Shown here in pieces: positions 33,041-41,763 of a stretch of DNA of 64,000 nt. The stretch covers positions 6,972 through 70,971 of the forward strand of contig CAYLXH010000002.1 in assembly GCA_964387535.1 (NCBI GenBank). Reading direction: 5' to 3'. Source of the stretch: Butyricicoccus_A sp964387535. Its GTDB lineage: Bacteria > Bacillota > Clostridia > Oscillospirales > Butyricicoccaceae. Within the stretch, counting starts at the first letter, position 1, and each line of letters starts with the position of its first letter. A model generated the notes under the pieces. It did no database searches. It had not been told where the DNA came from and was given only the letters and a program-made list of their open reading frames with translations. The position numbers and the translations under genes are program-made.

Positions 33041-34813
33041 ATGAAGTACTTTGAAGTGATGGGTTTGCTGTCGCAGTTTCAAATTGGAGGAATTCTGGTT
33101 TCCGAAGATGAGGTGATCTTGGACGCAAATGAGGCGGCAGACAGGATGCTGCATGGAAATGGTGCGCTGAACGGTAAATCGTTGAAAGAAATTGCGCCGG
33201 ACTTTTGTGGAGACATAGATCCTGGGCATTATTATAACATTGGATTTATGGAGTATCTGGAGAGATGTCCTGCTCCAGAGGATGTCGAGCTGCCAAACAG
33301 TACCAGGATGATTTGCTTTCGCGATGCAACGAGCAATGTGTCTCAGCATATGCTGCAGACTATTGTGGATTTAATCCCGGAGCCGATTGTGTTGGCAGAC
33401 GAGAAAAAACGAATTATTCGAATCAATCATGCGACAACGCGCATGGAGTCACTGATGCAGTCGGACGTAGAGGGAAAGGATATCAATGTTGTGTATCCAA
33501 ACCCGCACAGCGTGATGAAAGAGGGATCTGAGGATGAGTTGTCCGTACCGATTGTTTTGCGGGATCGACGTCCGGTTCTGGGAATCCGCCAATCCTATCA
33601 GACGTATCAGGGAAAAGAACTGAATATCATGTGTGACAGTTATCCGATTATCCACGGCCGGGATCTTCTTGGTGTATTCTGCATCACGGCGGACATGACG
33701 TGGCTGGAAGCGATGAGCCAACAGCATATTGTGCAGTTGGATAATCTGACAGATATGGACGGAACAAACAGCCAGCCAAAGCGAAATGAAAAGGATAAGC
33801 TCTCTGCGCGATATCGTTTCCAAGATATTGTGTATCAGTGCGATGCGATGAAGGTGATGATTCAGAAATGTGTGATGTGCGCCAAATCGGATTCTCCAGT
33901 CATGCTGTATGGAGAGACGGGAACGGGTAAAGAACTGGTGGCACAGAGTATTCACAATGCCAGCAGTCGGGCCAATAAACCGTTTTTGGCAATTAACTGT
34001 GCGGCCATTCCGGAAAATCTGCTGGAATCCATGTTGTTTGGTACAGAAAAAGGAGCATATACCGGTGCAGAATGTCGACCAGGTTTGTTTGAGCAGGCCA
34101 ATGGAGGAACTCTCCTGCTGGACGAGCTGAATTCGATGAGTATGTCATTGCAGGCAAAGCTGCTGCGCGTGCTGCAGGATGGCGTGGTTCGCCGGTTGGG
34201 CAGCATGGAAGAAAAACAGGTAGACGTTCGCGTTCTTTCCAACGTGAATATTCCGCCATATAAAGCAATTGATGAAGGAAAAATGCGGGAAGACCTGTTT
34301 TATCGTTTGGGCGTTGTTAATATCACGATTCCTCCGCTGCGAGAGCGGAAAAAAGACATTTCCGTACTTGCGCACACATTTATTGTTGCAATGAATAAAA
34401 AATTGAGTAAAAGCGTCAACACAGTCAGTGATGTCGTACTTACTATGTTTTATGGGTATGATTGGCCGGGAAATGTGCGTGAATTGCAGCATTGCATCGA
34501 ACACGCGATGAATATTATCCCGGCAGATGAAACCGTGATTCAAACACAGTATTTGCCGGAACGGATTCTCCAACAGTCCGGATTGTCACAGATGGGAGAG
34601 ATGGTGGAGAAGAAGGAAGGAAAGCTGGAGCAGTTGTTGGCGGGAATAGAGCATGAGGTTCTGATGGCAGAGCTTGTGAAAAACGAGGGAAATATCTCGA
34701 AGACAGCGCGGGCGCTGGGCATCAGCCGACAGAATTTACAGCATCGGTTAAAACGGAGCGGTATTGATGTGAAAACATTGTTGGCCTTCGGAAAAGAAGG
34801 TTGTAAAGAATAG
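33041..34813 (+). CDS. Sigma-54 activator (PAS-AAA-Fis), locus B
   Basis: A 590-residue bacterial enhancer-binding protein. N-terminal PAS-like sensor segments at about 10-60 and 110-215; AAA+ domain at about 265-505 with Walker A GETGTGKE (291-298), the sigma-54 contact loop GAYTGA (338-343, Tyr in place of Phe), Walker B GTLLLDELNSMS and the arginine region LRERKKD; C-terminal Fis HTH at about 547-580 (NISKTARALGISRQNLQHRLK). It opens sigma-54 promoters in response to a ligand. The repeats and -24/-12 promoter directly downstream are its likely targets. GGAGGTGA precedes the start. Confidence 0.93.
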   Translation: MKYFEVMGLLSQFQIGGILVSEDEVILDANEAADRMLHGNGALNGKSLKEIAPDFCGDIDPGHYYNIGFMEYLERCPAPEDVELPNSTRMICFRDATSNVSQHMLQTIVDLIPEPIVLADEKKRIIRINHATTRMESLMQSDVEGKDINVVYPNPHSVMKEGSEDELSVPIVLRDRRPVLGIRQSYQTYQGKELNIMCDSYPIIHGRDLLGVFCITADMTWLEAMSQQHIVQLDNLTDMDGTNSQPKRNEKDKLSARYRFQDIVYQCDAMKVMIQKCVMCAKSDSPVMLYGETGTGKELVAQSIHNASSRANKPFLAINCAAIPENLLESMLFGTEKGAYTGAECRPGLFEQANGGTLLLDELNSMSMSLQAKLLRVLQDGVVRRLGSMEEKQVDVRVLSNVNIPPYKAIDEGKMREDLFYRLGVVNITIPPLRERKKDISVLAHTFIVAMNKKLSKSVNTVSDVVLTMFYGYDWPGNVRELQHCIEHAMNIIPADETVIQTQYLPERILQQSGLSQMGEMVEKKEGKLEQLLAGIEHEVLMAELVKNEGNISKTARALGISRQNLQHRLKRSGIDVKTLLAFGKEGCKE

Positions 34814-34825
34814 ATAGAAACTGTG

Positions 34826-34872
34826 AAAAAAGATCTGAGTTTGACGTAGGGTCAGACTCAGATCTTTTTTTC
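34826..34872 (+). terminator. Terminator after the locus B activator
   Basis: A 15-bp stem AGATCTGAGTTTGAC / GTCAGACTCAGATCT (one G-U), 5-nt loop, A-run before and seven T after. Confidence 0.9.
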
Positions 34873-34901
34873 TGGGAAAAAGGAGAAAGTGGAACCTATA
34901 T

Positions 34902-35277
34902 GCAAATATTATTGCAGGGGAAATTCGTTTGCAGGAAATTTGAGGTGGGAAATATTTGAAATAAAGAGAGAAAGTGATGAAAAAATGTAAAAAATGAGCA
35001 AATATAGGGAATAAAAAGTTTGGGCAAATATTTTTGCATATAGAGGGAGTGATAACGGCAAAAATATTTGCGTGAGAAGAAAAGGACTGATGGAAATGAA
35101 ATCAAAATGGGCAAAAATATTTGCAGAGCAATAGAGTTTGCTTGATTTTGCACAAAAGATTAGGAAAATTTTCCGGCTGATTTTTGCTGAAACACAAAAA
35201 AATTGAGGTTATTCCCTTTTTTTATGTGTGCAATTATATTTGCATACATAGGAGAAAATAAATGCAAATAAATTTGC
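34902..35277. repeat. Six 14-bp dyad repeats, likely enhancer sites of locus B
   Basis: Six copies of GCAAA-NNNN-TTTGC-like dyads at 34902, 35024, 35058, 35111, 35230 and 35264. The sequences are GCAAATATTATTGC, GCAAATATTTTTGC, GCAAAAATATTTGC (twice), GCAATTATATTTGC and GCAAATAAATTTGC. The copy at 35024 is the exact reverse complement of those at 35058 and 35111. Centre spacings are 122, 34, 53, 119 and 34 bp. They occupy an AT-rich gene-free stretch upstream of a sigma-54 promoter, the usual place for activator binding. Confidence 0.85.
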
Positions 35278-35392
35278 TTGTAAAAAGAAGAAAAAACTGG
35301 GAACGGCAAAATGCACAAAAATATTGTGATTTATATATGCAAATTATTTAAAACGACGATTAAAACAAAAATTTTTTTGCAAAAACAAGTAA

Positions 35393-35410
35393 TTGGCACG
35401 CCAGTTGCTA
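35393..35410 (+). promoter_or_regulatory. Sigma-54 (-24/-12) promoter of locus B
   Basis: TTGGCACGCCAGTTGCTA matches the consensus YTGGCACGNNNNTTGCW in full; the GG and GC doublets are 10 bp apart. The predicted transcript start near 35420 leaves a leader of about 365 nt before the first gene. In that leader I see only very short ORFs and no clear riboswitch. Confidence 0.92.
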
Positions 35411-35786
35411 CTACATGGGCATAAGGCGTAAGAGACAAGATGTTATCAAACTGTGGAAAGCCTGATTGATATCTTCGTAATGTTTGAAAAAGGAACAGAA
35501 AGAAATTGCATGATTCTCTGTTTCGAATAATACAGTTACTAAAGAAGATAACAAAAATAATATAAGAACGAAGGGTTTCTGAATGAAAGAGGTGAATCCG
35601 ATGGCGTAATGATTCTCCGTTGAACAAAAGATTTCGGAGAAAAGGGTTGACTGAGGAAAGCAATCCAGAGGTATTCTGATTTAGGAAGGAGAATTGGAAT
35701 ACAACAAAGAATAACAACGATAATAGCCGGTTATGTAACATAGTGAGGAACAAACCGGAACCAGTATGATTTAGGAGGATATTATT

Positions 35787-36704
35787 ATGTTGATGAAATT
35801 AGACCGTCCGTTTAAGCTGGGCATGCATTCGTACACACTTCACCTGAATGGCTGTGGCCAGAACTGGGGCTTTGTTGGTGATCCGTTTGATCAGAAAATT
35901 GACATCTTCAAACTGATGGATCTGGCAGTTGAGTGGCAGCTGGATGGTCTTCATATTACCAATGTTGACCTGCAGAATCATGATCCGGAACATTTGGCAG
36001 CGATTAAGAAGGCTGCAGAAGAGCATGAGCTGTACTTGGAGTACAACTGCTCGCTGAACGAGGAGTTCGACCCGCGTATCAACGAGACTTTTAAGAGTGC
36101 AGTTCCGATTGCTCAGGCTATTGGCGCAAAGGTGATCAAGTGGAGCCTTGATATCCGTCGTCCGAACCCGCTGTACGGAAGCCAGTTCCATCCGGAAGTT
36201 ATGAAGCAGCTGATCTCTGTTGTTGAACAGATTAAGGACGCGCTTCCGCTGTATGAAGAGGCCGGCATCCGTATGGCAGTGGAGAACCATACCGAGACGT
36301 TTGCCGATGAGATTATTTGGGTTGTTGAGCAGGTTGCTCATCCGCTGTGTGGCGCTTGCCTGGATAACATCAATGCATTCTCTGTTCTGGAAAGCCCGGA
36401 ATACTCCGATAGAGTGCTGGCTCCGTATGCCTACTGCGTACATTTCTGCGATAACAAGATTACCCGTGATCAGGACGGCGCACACTTCAAAGGCGTAGCT
36501 CTTGGCCAGGGCGACGTAGATTGCCGCAAGACGCTGCTTCAGCTGCAGGGTGCTCCGGAATGCTTGGATTGCATCAACTTTGAGGTTGAATGGGAGATCG
36601 GAGAGGATTCGATCGAAGTTGCTCAGGAGAAGGAACTGCAGGCATGTATTGACAGCATTAAGTATCTTCGTGAGGAACTGGGTCTTGGTCTGCGCGGACG
36701 CTAA
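35787..36704 (+). CDS. Xylose-isomerase-like TIM-barrel enzyme, locus B
   Basis: A 305-residue sugar phosphate isomerase/epimerase-type TIM barrel (AP-endonuclease 2 superfamily). Candidate metal ligands are Glu in RMAVENHTETF, Asp in ACLDNINAF, His/Asp in VHFCDNKIT and Glu in INFEVEWEIG, at the ends of barrel strands as in this family. These enzymes isomerise, epimerise or dehydrate hydroxy-keto compounds; the substrate is unknown. TAGGAGGAT precedes ATG 35787. It is the first gene after the sigma-54 promoter and is followed by a BCCT carrier, so it probably processes whatever that carrier imports. Confidence 0.85.
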   Translation: MLMKLDRPFKLGMHSYTLHLNGCGQNWGFVGDPFDQKIDIFKLMDLAVEWQLDGLHITNVDLQNHDPEHLAAIKKAAEEHELYLEYNCSLNEEFDPRINETFKSAVPIAQAIGAKVIKWSLDIRRPNPLYGSQFHPEVMKQLISVVEQIKDALPLYEEAGIRMAVENHTETFADEIIWVVEQVAHPLCGACLDNINAFSVLESPEYSDRVLAPYAYCVHFCDNKITRDQDGAHFKGVALGQGDVDCRKTLLQLQGAPECLDCINFEVEWEIGEDSIEVAQEKELQACIDSIKYLREELGLGLRGR

Positions 36705-36791
36705 GAGGTTTCACTCACCCTGGAACTTCCAGATAAAGAGACAGTTGATTTCTTAGTCCACGGAAACATGCAGTAAGTAATTGACCAACCG

Positions 36792-36837
36792 GCAGCTGGA
36801 GCATTTGTATGATTTGCTCATGCGGTGCTTCAGCTGC
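36792..36837 (+). promoter_or_regulatory. Intercistronic hairpin between the TIM-barrel and BCCT genes
   Basis: GCAGCTGGAGCA pairs with TGCTTCAGCTGC across a 22-nt loop; no real T-run follows. It echoes the intercistronic stem-loop of locus A. Confidence 0.5.
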
Positions 36838-36920
36838 ATTATTTGATGATGGGATTGCGGATGTACTGTGTTGAATGCAGTGCATCAGGGGCTTATGATA
36901 CAGAGAAAGTAGGGTGAATT

Positions 36921-38519
36921 ATGAAAAGTAAATTTCAGATAGATAAGATAATCTTTTGGCCAGGTGTTATTCTCTTGTTGGCGATGATCGCGTATGGCTA
37001 CTTGTTTAACGCCTCCTTTGTCAATGTAATGACATATTTGTATAATGTTGTAACAGAGACAACCGGCTGGTTTATGTTGGTTATTACTGGCCTTATCGTT
37101 GTATTGTGCTTTGTTATTTGTGCGACTCCAGTTGGCAGCAAAAAGGTTGGAGGACCGGATGCAGAAATCAAGCATGGTATGTTCTCGTGGATTGCGATGG
37201 TAACCTGTGCCGGTACAGCAACCGCTGTCGTGTTCTACGCTGTTGGTGAACCGATTGGTTATTTCCATAATCCACCCGCATGGTGGGGCATGGAGCCGGA
37301 AACGGCGGAAACGGCAGTACGAGCTGTTTCACAGGCGGCGTTCCACTGGAGCTTTATTTACTACGGATTGTATGCCTTCTGGGGATTTATTTGCGGCTAC
37401 ATGGTCATGAACCATCATCTCCCGGCTCGCCCGTCGTCCGCATTGTACCCGATTTTGAAGGATAAGTGTTTTGGACCGATTGGTAAGCTGTTTGACGTTC
37501 TCGCTTTGCTCGGACTGGTCGGAGGCATGGTTACCTCTCTGGGTCTTGGCGTACAGCAGTTTGCCTCTGGCTTGGATTATGTTTTCGGCATTAAGCCGTC
37601 GAACTTGGTGTACATTGTGACACTGGTTCTGGTATGTTTGAGCTTTACTTTTTCTTCGACACGAGGTGTCAAAAAGGGCATGGCAATTATCAGTGATGCG
37701 AATGCCTGGATTTATTTGATTGTTATTGCCTTCCTGTTCATTGTCGGCCCGACTGTTTTTGAATTGAATTTGTTGACGCAGGTTACCGGTGAATTGTTTA
37801 CTCGGTTTATTCCGAATATCACCATAGCGGATCCGTTCAATGTCGGTGGCGGATGGGTTGAAAATAATACCGTATTCTATGTTGCCTGGGTTATGGCGTA
37901 TGGCCCGCTGATGGGTGTATTCCAGGGCAAGGTAGCTGTTGGTTATACATGGAGACGCTTTTTGCTCGTCAATGTTCTTGCACCGGCAATTTTCAATATC
38001 GTTTGGTTTGTGGCCTTCGGCGGCAACGCAATCTATATTGATGCGTTCAAGAACGGTACAATTGGTGCAGAAGTTGCAGCGAACGGTGTTCCGATTGCGA
38101 ACTTTGCATTGCTAAAGAACCTGCCATTGAGTGCAATTATGATTCCGCTTGTTGTTGCAGCCTTGTTCTTTGGATTTGTCACGTTGGCAGACGCTATGAC
38201 AGGTACTTTGGCCAAGATGTCGATTGTTTCCAACGAAGCAGAAGCAGAGCAGGAAGCTCCGATGCTGATGAAAGTGGTTTGGGGCGCGATCATTGGTTTG
38301 GATACATTCCTGTGTCTGTTCTGTCTGGGTACTGGCGGAACCAGCGCACTGCAGTTTATGTCGGTAATTTTCGGACTACCGATCTTCATTGCAACACTTG
38401 CCGTGATTTGCGGACTCGGAAAGATGTGCAATGGCAAGCTCGATGAAGAGATTGCAGCGCTTACTCCAGAACAACATGCAGCGCTGACATCGGGCAAGAC
38501 CTTCTCCTCAATCGCATAA
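36921..38519 (+). CDS. BCCT-family transporter, locus B
   Basis: A 532-residue BCCT carrier with about 12 helices. Hallmarks: VVFYAVGEPIGYFHNPP in TM4, GGMVTSLGLGVQQFASGLDYVFGI and TRGVKKGM. The TM8 motif reads NNTVFYVAWVMAYGPLMG (about residues 315-332): one Trp of the WAWW motif is kept, the others are Val, Val and Tyr. It is clearly different from the locus A carrier, so the two modules probably take up different compounds. AGGGTG precedes the start. The C-terminal 25 residues are soluble and hydrophilic. Confidence 0.9.
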   Translation: MKSKFQIDKIIFWPGVILLLAMIAYGYLFNASFVNVMTYLYNVVTETTGWFMLVITGLIVVLCFVICATPVGSKKVGGPDAEIKHGMFSWIAMVTCAGTATAVVFYAVGEPIGYFHNPPAWWGMEPETAETAVRAVSQAAFHWSFIYYGLYAFWGFICGYMVMNHHLPARPSSALYPILKDKCFGPIGKLFDVLALLGLVGGMVTSLGLGVQQFASGLDYVFGIKPSNLVYIVTLVLVCLSFTFSSTRGVKKGMAIISDANAWIYLIVIAFLFIVGPTVFELNLLTQVTGELFTRFIPNITIADPFNVGGGWVENNTVFYVAWVMAYGPLMGVFQGKVAVGYTWRRFLLVNVLAPAIFNIVWFVAFGGNAIYIDAFKNGTIGAEVAANGVPIANFALLKNLPLSAIMIPLVVAALFFGFVTLADAMTGTLAKMSIVSNEAEAEQEAPMLMKVVWGAIIGLDTFLCLFCLGTGGTSALQFMSVIFGLPIFIATLAVICGLGKMCNGKLDEEIAALTPEQHAALTSGKTFSSIA

Positions 38520-38575
38520 GATTTGACAACTATTACGGTTTACAATACGAAGGGATCATTATCGACTTCCACAGA

Positions 38576-38611
38576 TAACAGGGTGCCATGCTCTCAGGCA
38601 CCCTGTTATTG
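38576..38611 (+). terminator. Terminator of the locus B operon
   Basis: AACAGGGTGCC / GGCACCCTGTT with a 9-nt loop; the tail ATTGTTGT is only moderately T-rich. Confidence 0.65.
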
Positions 38612-38655
38612 TTGTCAGAATAAGCTGTGTTGCGGACAAATCGGCGCTTGATACC

Positions 38656-38684
38656 TTGGCGGTGTTCGGATTTTATGATATAAT
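38656..38684 (+). promoter_or_regulatory. Promoter of the glycan operon
   Basis: TTGGCG, 17 bp, TATAAT, about 260 bp before the first gene. Confidence 0.7.
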
Positions 38685-38727
38685 ATATCATTAGAACACT
38701 ATATGAAATGATAAAATATCGAAAGGG

Positions 38728-38863
38728 AAACCCATTCTATCTCAGGTGCTGCGCCAAAGAGCGGAACGATAACGACCATTTTGCTGTTTTTGCAGGCATC
38801 GGATGCTGTGAGGACAGTTTTGTTATTTTATAGATAGATGCGGACAGGTTTGCTAGATGGGTT
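38728..38863 (+). promoter_or_regulatory. Possible structured leader RNA of the glycan operon
   Basis: AACCCAT (38729-38735) can pair with ATGGGTT (38857-38863), and the directly adjoining TCTATCT (38736-38742) with AGATAGA (38832-38838). These nested helices would close a 130-nt domain. It matches no riboswitch class I can recall. Confidence 0.4.
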
Positions 38864-38944
38864 GCGAATCACAGCAGGGAACAATGAGAGGAAAAAACGA
38901 CAGATTACATAACAGATAGGCTGTCAGAGAGGAAGAAAAAGACC

Positions 38945-40219
38945 GTGAGCGTGGAATTGGAAGCGTTTGAAAAGAAGGTTTGGCTGGCGACTCCGACAAT
39001 GCACGGAGAGGAAATGCACTATATGCAGGAAGCCTATGATACAAATTGGATGTCTACCGTGGGAGAAAATATTAACGAGATTGAGCGTATTACATGCCGG
39101 AAGCTTGGCTGCCAGCATGCAGTGGCCGTCTCGTCAGGAACTGCGGCACTTCATTTGGCGATAAAACTGGCGGGAGAAGATGTTTATGGAATGCCGGATG
39201 CGGGACACCGTGTATTGGAAGGGAAGCGAGTTTTCTGTTCTGATATGACGTTTGCAGCCACGGTAAACCCGATTGTCTATGAGGGCGGGATTCCGATTTT
39301 GATTGATACCGAGCGTGATACATGGAATATGGACCCGGTTGCGCTGGAAAAAGCATTTGAAATATATCCTGATGTGAAAATTGTAGTTTTTGTCCATCTG
39401 TATGGCACTCCCGGCAAGATGGAAGAGATCCTGTCTGTGTGTCAAAAACATGGAGCGATTCTGGTGGAGGATGCGGCAGAGTCGATGGGCGCTACATACA
39501 AGGGGAAACAGACCGGCACATTTGGCAAGTATAGTTGCCTCAGTTTTAATGGCAACAAAATCATCACGGGTTCTGCTGGCGGCATGCTGCTGACAGACAG
39601 CAATGATGCGTGTGAAAAAGCGAAAAAGTGGTCGACACAGGCCCGCGAAGCCGCATTGTGGTATCAGCATGAGGAGCTGGGTTACAACTATCGTATGAGC
39701 AACGTGGTGGCAGGTGTTGTTCGGGGACAGTATCCGCATTTGGAGGAACACATTGCCCAAAAAAAAGCGATTTTTGAGCGATACCGCGAGGGATTCCGCG
39801 ATCTGCCTGTTACGATGAATCCATTCGACACAGAGAACACACGACCGAATTACTGGCTCTCCTGTATCCTGATAGATCGCGATGCTATGTGCAGACAGGT
39901 CAGAGGTGAGACGGATGCGTTGTATGTCAGCGAACAGGGAAAAAGCTGTCCGACAGAAATACTGGAAAAGCTGGCGGCATACAATGCAGAAGGTCGTCCG
40001 ATCTGGAAGCCAATGCACATGCAGCCGTTTTACCGTATGAATGGATTTATTACCCGAAACGGCAACGGCAGGGCAGGAACCAATGCATATTTTGCCGGTA
40101 CCACAGTGGATGTTGGGGCGGATCTTTATGCAAGAGGGTTGTGTTTGCCAAGTGATAATAAGATGACACCGGAGCAGCAGGATACCGTTATTGAAATCGT
40201 CAAGAGTTGTTTTTTGTAA
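38945..40219 (+). CDS. DegT/DnrJ/EryC1/StrS aminotransferase (PglE-like)
   Basis: A 424-residue PLP sugar aminotransferase. Family signs: AVSSGTAALHLAIKLAG, FVHLYGTPG, ILVEDAAESMGATYKGKQTGTFG, and the PLP lysine in LSFNGNKIITGSAGG. It would transfer an amino group to a UDP-4-keto sugar. With the PglC-like and PglD-like genes just downstream, a bacillosamine-type diamino sugar is a reasonable product. The GTG start at 38945 follows GAGAGGAAG. It is the first gene of the operon. Confidence 0.88.
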   Translation: MSVELEAFEKKVWLATPTMHGEEMHYMQEAYDTNWMSTVGENINEIERITCRKLGCQHAVAVSSGTAALHLAIKLAGEDVYGMPDAGHRVLEGKRVFCSDMTFAATVNPIVYEGGIPILIDTERDTWNMDPVALEKAFEIYPDVKIVVFVHLYGTPGKMEEILSVCQKHGAILVEDAAESMGATYKGKQTGTFGKYSCLSFNGNKIITGSAGGMLLTDSNDACEKAKKWSTQAREAALWYQHEELGYNYRMSNVVAGVVRGQYPHLEEHIAQKKAIFERYREGFRDLPVTMNPFDTENTRPNYWLSCILIDRDAMCRQVRGETDALYVSEQGKSCPTEILEKLAAYNAEGRPIWKPMHMQPFYRMNGFITRNGNGRAGTNAYFAGTTVDVGADLYARGLCLPSDNKMTPEQQDTVIEIVKSCFL

Positions 40220-40237
40220 ATGATGGGAGAGTTTCGG

Positions 40238-40888
40238 ATGGAGAACAGACATACGCCATATGGACCATATGAACGATTTTTGAAGCGTCCGTTGGATTTG
40301 TTGTGTGGGTTGGCGGCGATTGTTGTGTTCTGGTGGCTGTATGTGATTATTGCGATTCTTGTGCGTGTAAAGCTGGGAAGTCCGGTGCTGTTCACGCAGG
40401 AGCGTCCGGGCAAGGATGAAAAAATATTCCAATTGTATAAATTTCGCACCATGACAGACGCAAGGGATGAAAACGGGGAACTGTTACCGGATGATGTCCG
40501 GCTGACAAAGTTTGGGCGCTTTCTTCGCTCCACATCACTGGATGAACTGCCGGAGGCATGGAATATCGTAAAAGGTGATATGAGTGTAATTGGGCCGAGA
40601 CCGTTGTTGGTGAAGTATCTGCCGCTTTATGATGAGCAACAGCATCATCGACACGATGTGCGTCCAGGGCTATCTGGGTTAGCGCAAGTTCATGGAAGAA
40701 ATACGGCAACTTGGGAGCAACGATTTGAATATGACCTTCAATATGTGAATCACATCACATTTGTTGGAGATGTAACAATTATTTTGGATACGGTCAGGAA
40801 AGCATGGATTAGGCGAGAAGGTATTTCATCGAGAACGTCGGAGACAATGGAAGCGTTTATGGGTATGGCAGAGGAAACGAAACAGTGA
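40238..40888 (+). CDS. Initiating sugar-phosphate transferase (PglC-like)
   Basis: A 216-residue polyprenol-phosphate sugar-1-phosphate transferase. It has only one N-terminal membrane segment (LKRPLDLLCGLAAIVVFWW, a re-entrant helix in this class), then the catalytic KFRTM, FLRSTSLDELPEAWN with the DE dyad, MSVIGPRPLL, and RPGLSGLAQVHGRN. It loads the first sugar onto undecaprenyl phosphate. The small size fits PglC rather than WcaJ/WbaP. GGGAGAG precedes ATG 40238. Confidence 0.92.
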   Translation: MENRHTPYGPYERFLKRPLDLLCGLAAIVVFWWLYVIIAILVRVKLGSPVLFTQERPGKDEKIFQLYKFRTMTDARDENGELLPDDVRLTKFGRFLRSTSLDELPEAWNIVKGDMSVIGPRPLLVKYLPLYDEQQHHRHDVRPGLSGLAQVHGRNTATWEQRFEYDLQYVNHITFVGDVTIILDTVRKAWIRREGISSRTSETMEAFMGMAEETKQ

Positions 40889-41763
40889 AGCACGCGATTT
40901 TGATTTTGGCGCACAATAATGCTGAGGTAATAAAATGTGCGGCAAGAATTTTGGATGACAGTAGATTTACGTTTTATCTGCATTTTGATAAAAAAGCCAA
41001 GAAAACGATGCAAGGGATTACATTGCCTCTGAAATATGCGAGGTGTGTAGAAATCCCGTCTATTCCTGTCAACTGGGCGGGGTATTCTATGGTTCAGGCG
41101 GAAATAAATTTAATCGAAGCCGCTGTGGAAGATGGCGCAGATTATATCCATTTGTTTCAAGGAGCAGATCTGCCACTCAAAACACCCCATCAGATTGACC
41201 GGTTTTTTGAGAACAATGAAGGAAAGAATTATATCTGTTTCCAGCCGGAACGATATGAATTTGCAAAGTATAAGGCACTTTGCAGACATTTTTTCGTAGA
41301 TTTCCCGAGTTACAGAAATAATATGGTGTTAAAAGTACTGAATCATTCGATTGCGAAACTTCAGCAACCGTTTGTGAAAAAGAGAGTGACCGTATATCAT
41401 AGTTCCGCTCTTTTTTCTATTACGCATGATTTTGCCACATATTTGATGGAACGTAAGGAAGAAATTCGAAAGCGATACCGGTTTGCATTAGCACCGGATG
41501 AATTGTTTGTCTGTAACCTGTTTATGGAATCTCCATTCTGCAATACACTGGGCGATGAAATCGGTGCCAGACTGATTGACTGGGAACGAAGGGAAGGAAA
41601 TTCACCAAGAACCTTTCGGATGGAAGATATACAGATGCTCGATGATGCGATTTCCAATGATAGTGTACTGTTTGCCAGAAAGTTCAGTTGGGACAGAGAT
41701 TGCGAAATTGTCAAAAAAGTGGAGGAACGAGTCATACAGATCAGGGAAAGCGAAGAGAAATGA
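40885..41763 (+). CDS. GT14-type beta-1,6-N-acetylglucosaminyltransferase-like protein
   Basis: A 292-residue core-2/I-branching family glycosyltransferase. ILILAHNNAEVIK, YLHFDKKAKK, WAGYSMVQAEINLIEAA, YIHLFQGADLPLKTP and YHSSALFSITHDFATYL are the family's landmarks. GT14 enzymes are metal-independent and add GlcNAc or xylose in other systems; here the donor is unknown. The GTG start overlaps the previous stop. Confidence 0.85.
   Translation: MKHAILILAHNNAEVIKCAARILDDSRFTFYLHFDKKAKKTMQGITLPLKYARCVEIPSIPVNWAGYSMVQAEINLIEAAVEDGADYIHLFQGADLPLKTPHQIDRFFENNEGKNYICFQPERYEFAKYKALCRHFFVDFPSYRNNMVLKVLNHSIAKLQQPFVKKRVTVYHSSALFSITHDFATYLMERKEEIRKRYRFALAPDELFVCNLFMESPFCNTLGDEIGARLIDWERREGNSPRTFRMEDIQMLDDAISNDSVLFARKFSWDRDCEIVKKVEERVIQIRESEEK

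Noticed and set aside
34902..35277. CRISPR array
   Set aside because: Repeats are only 14 bp, palindromic, unevenly spaced (34 to 122 bp), and no cas gene is near; they fit activator sites.
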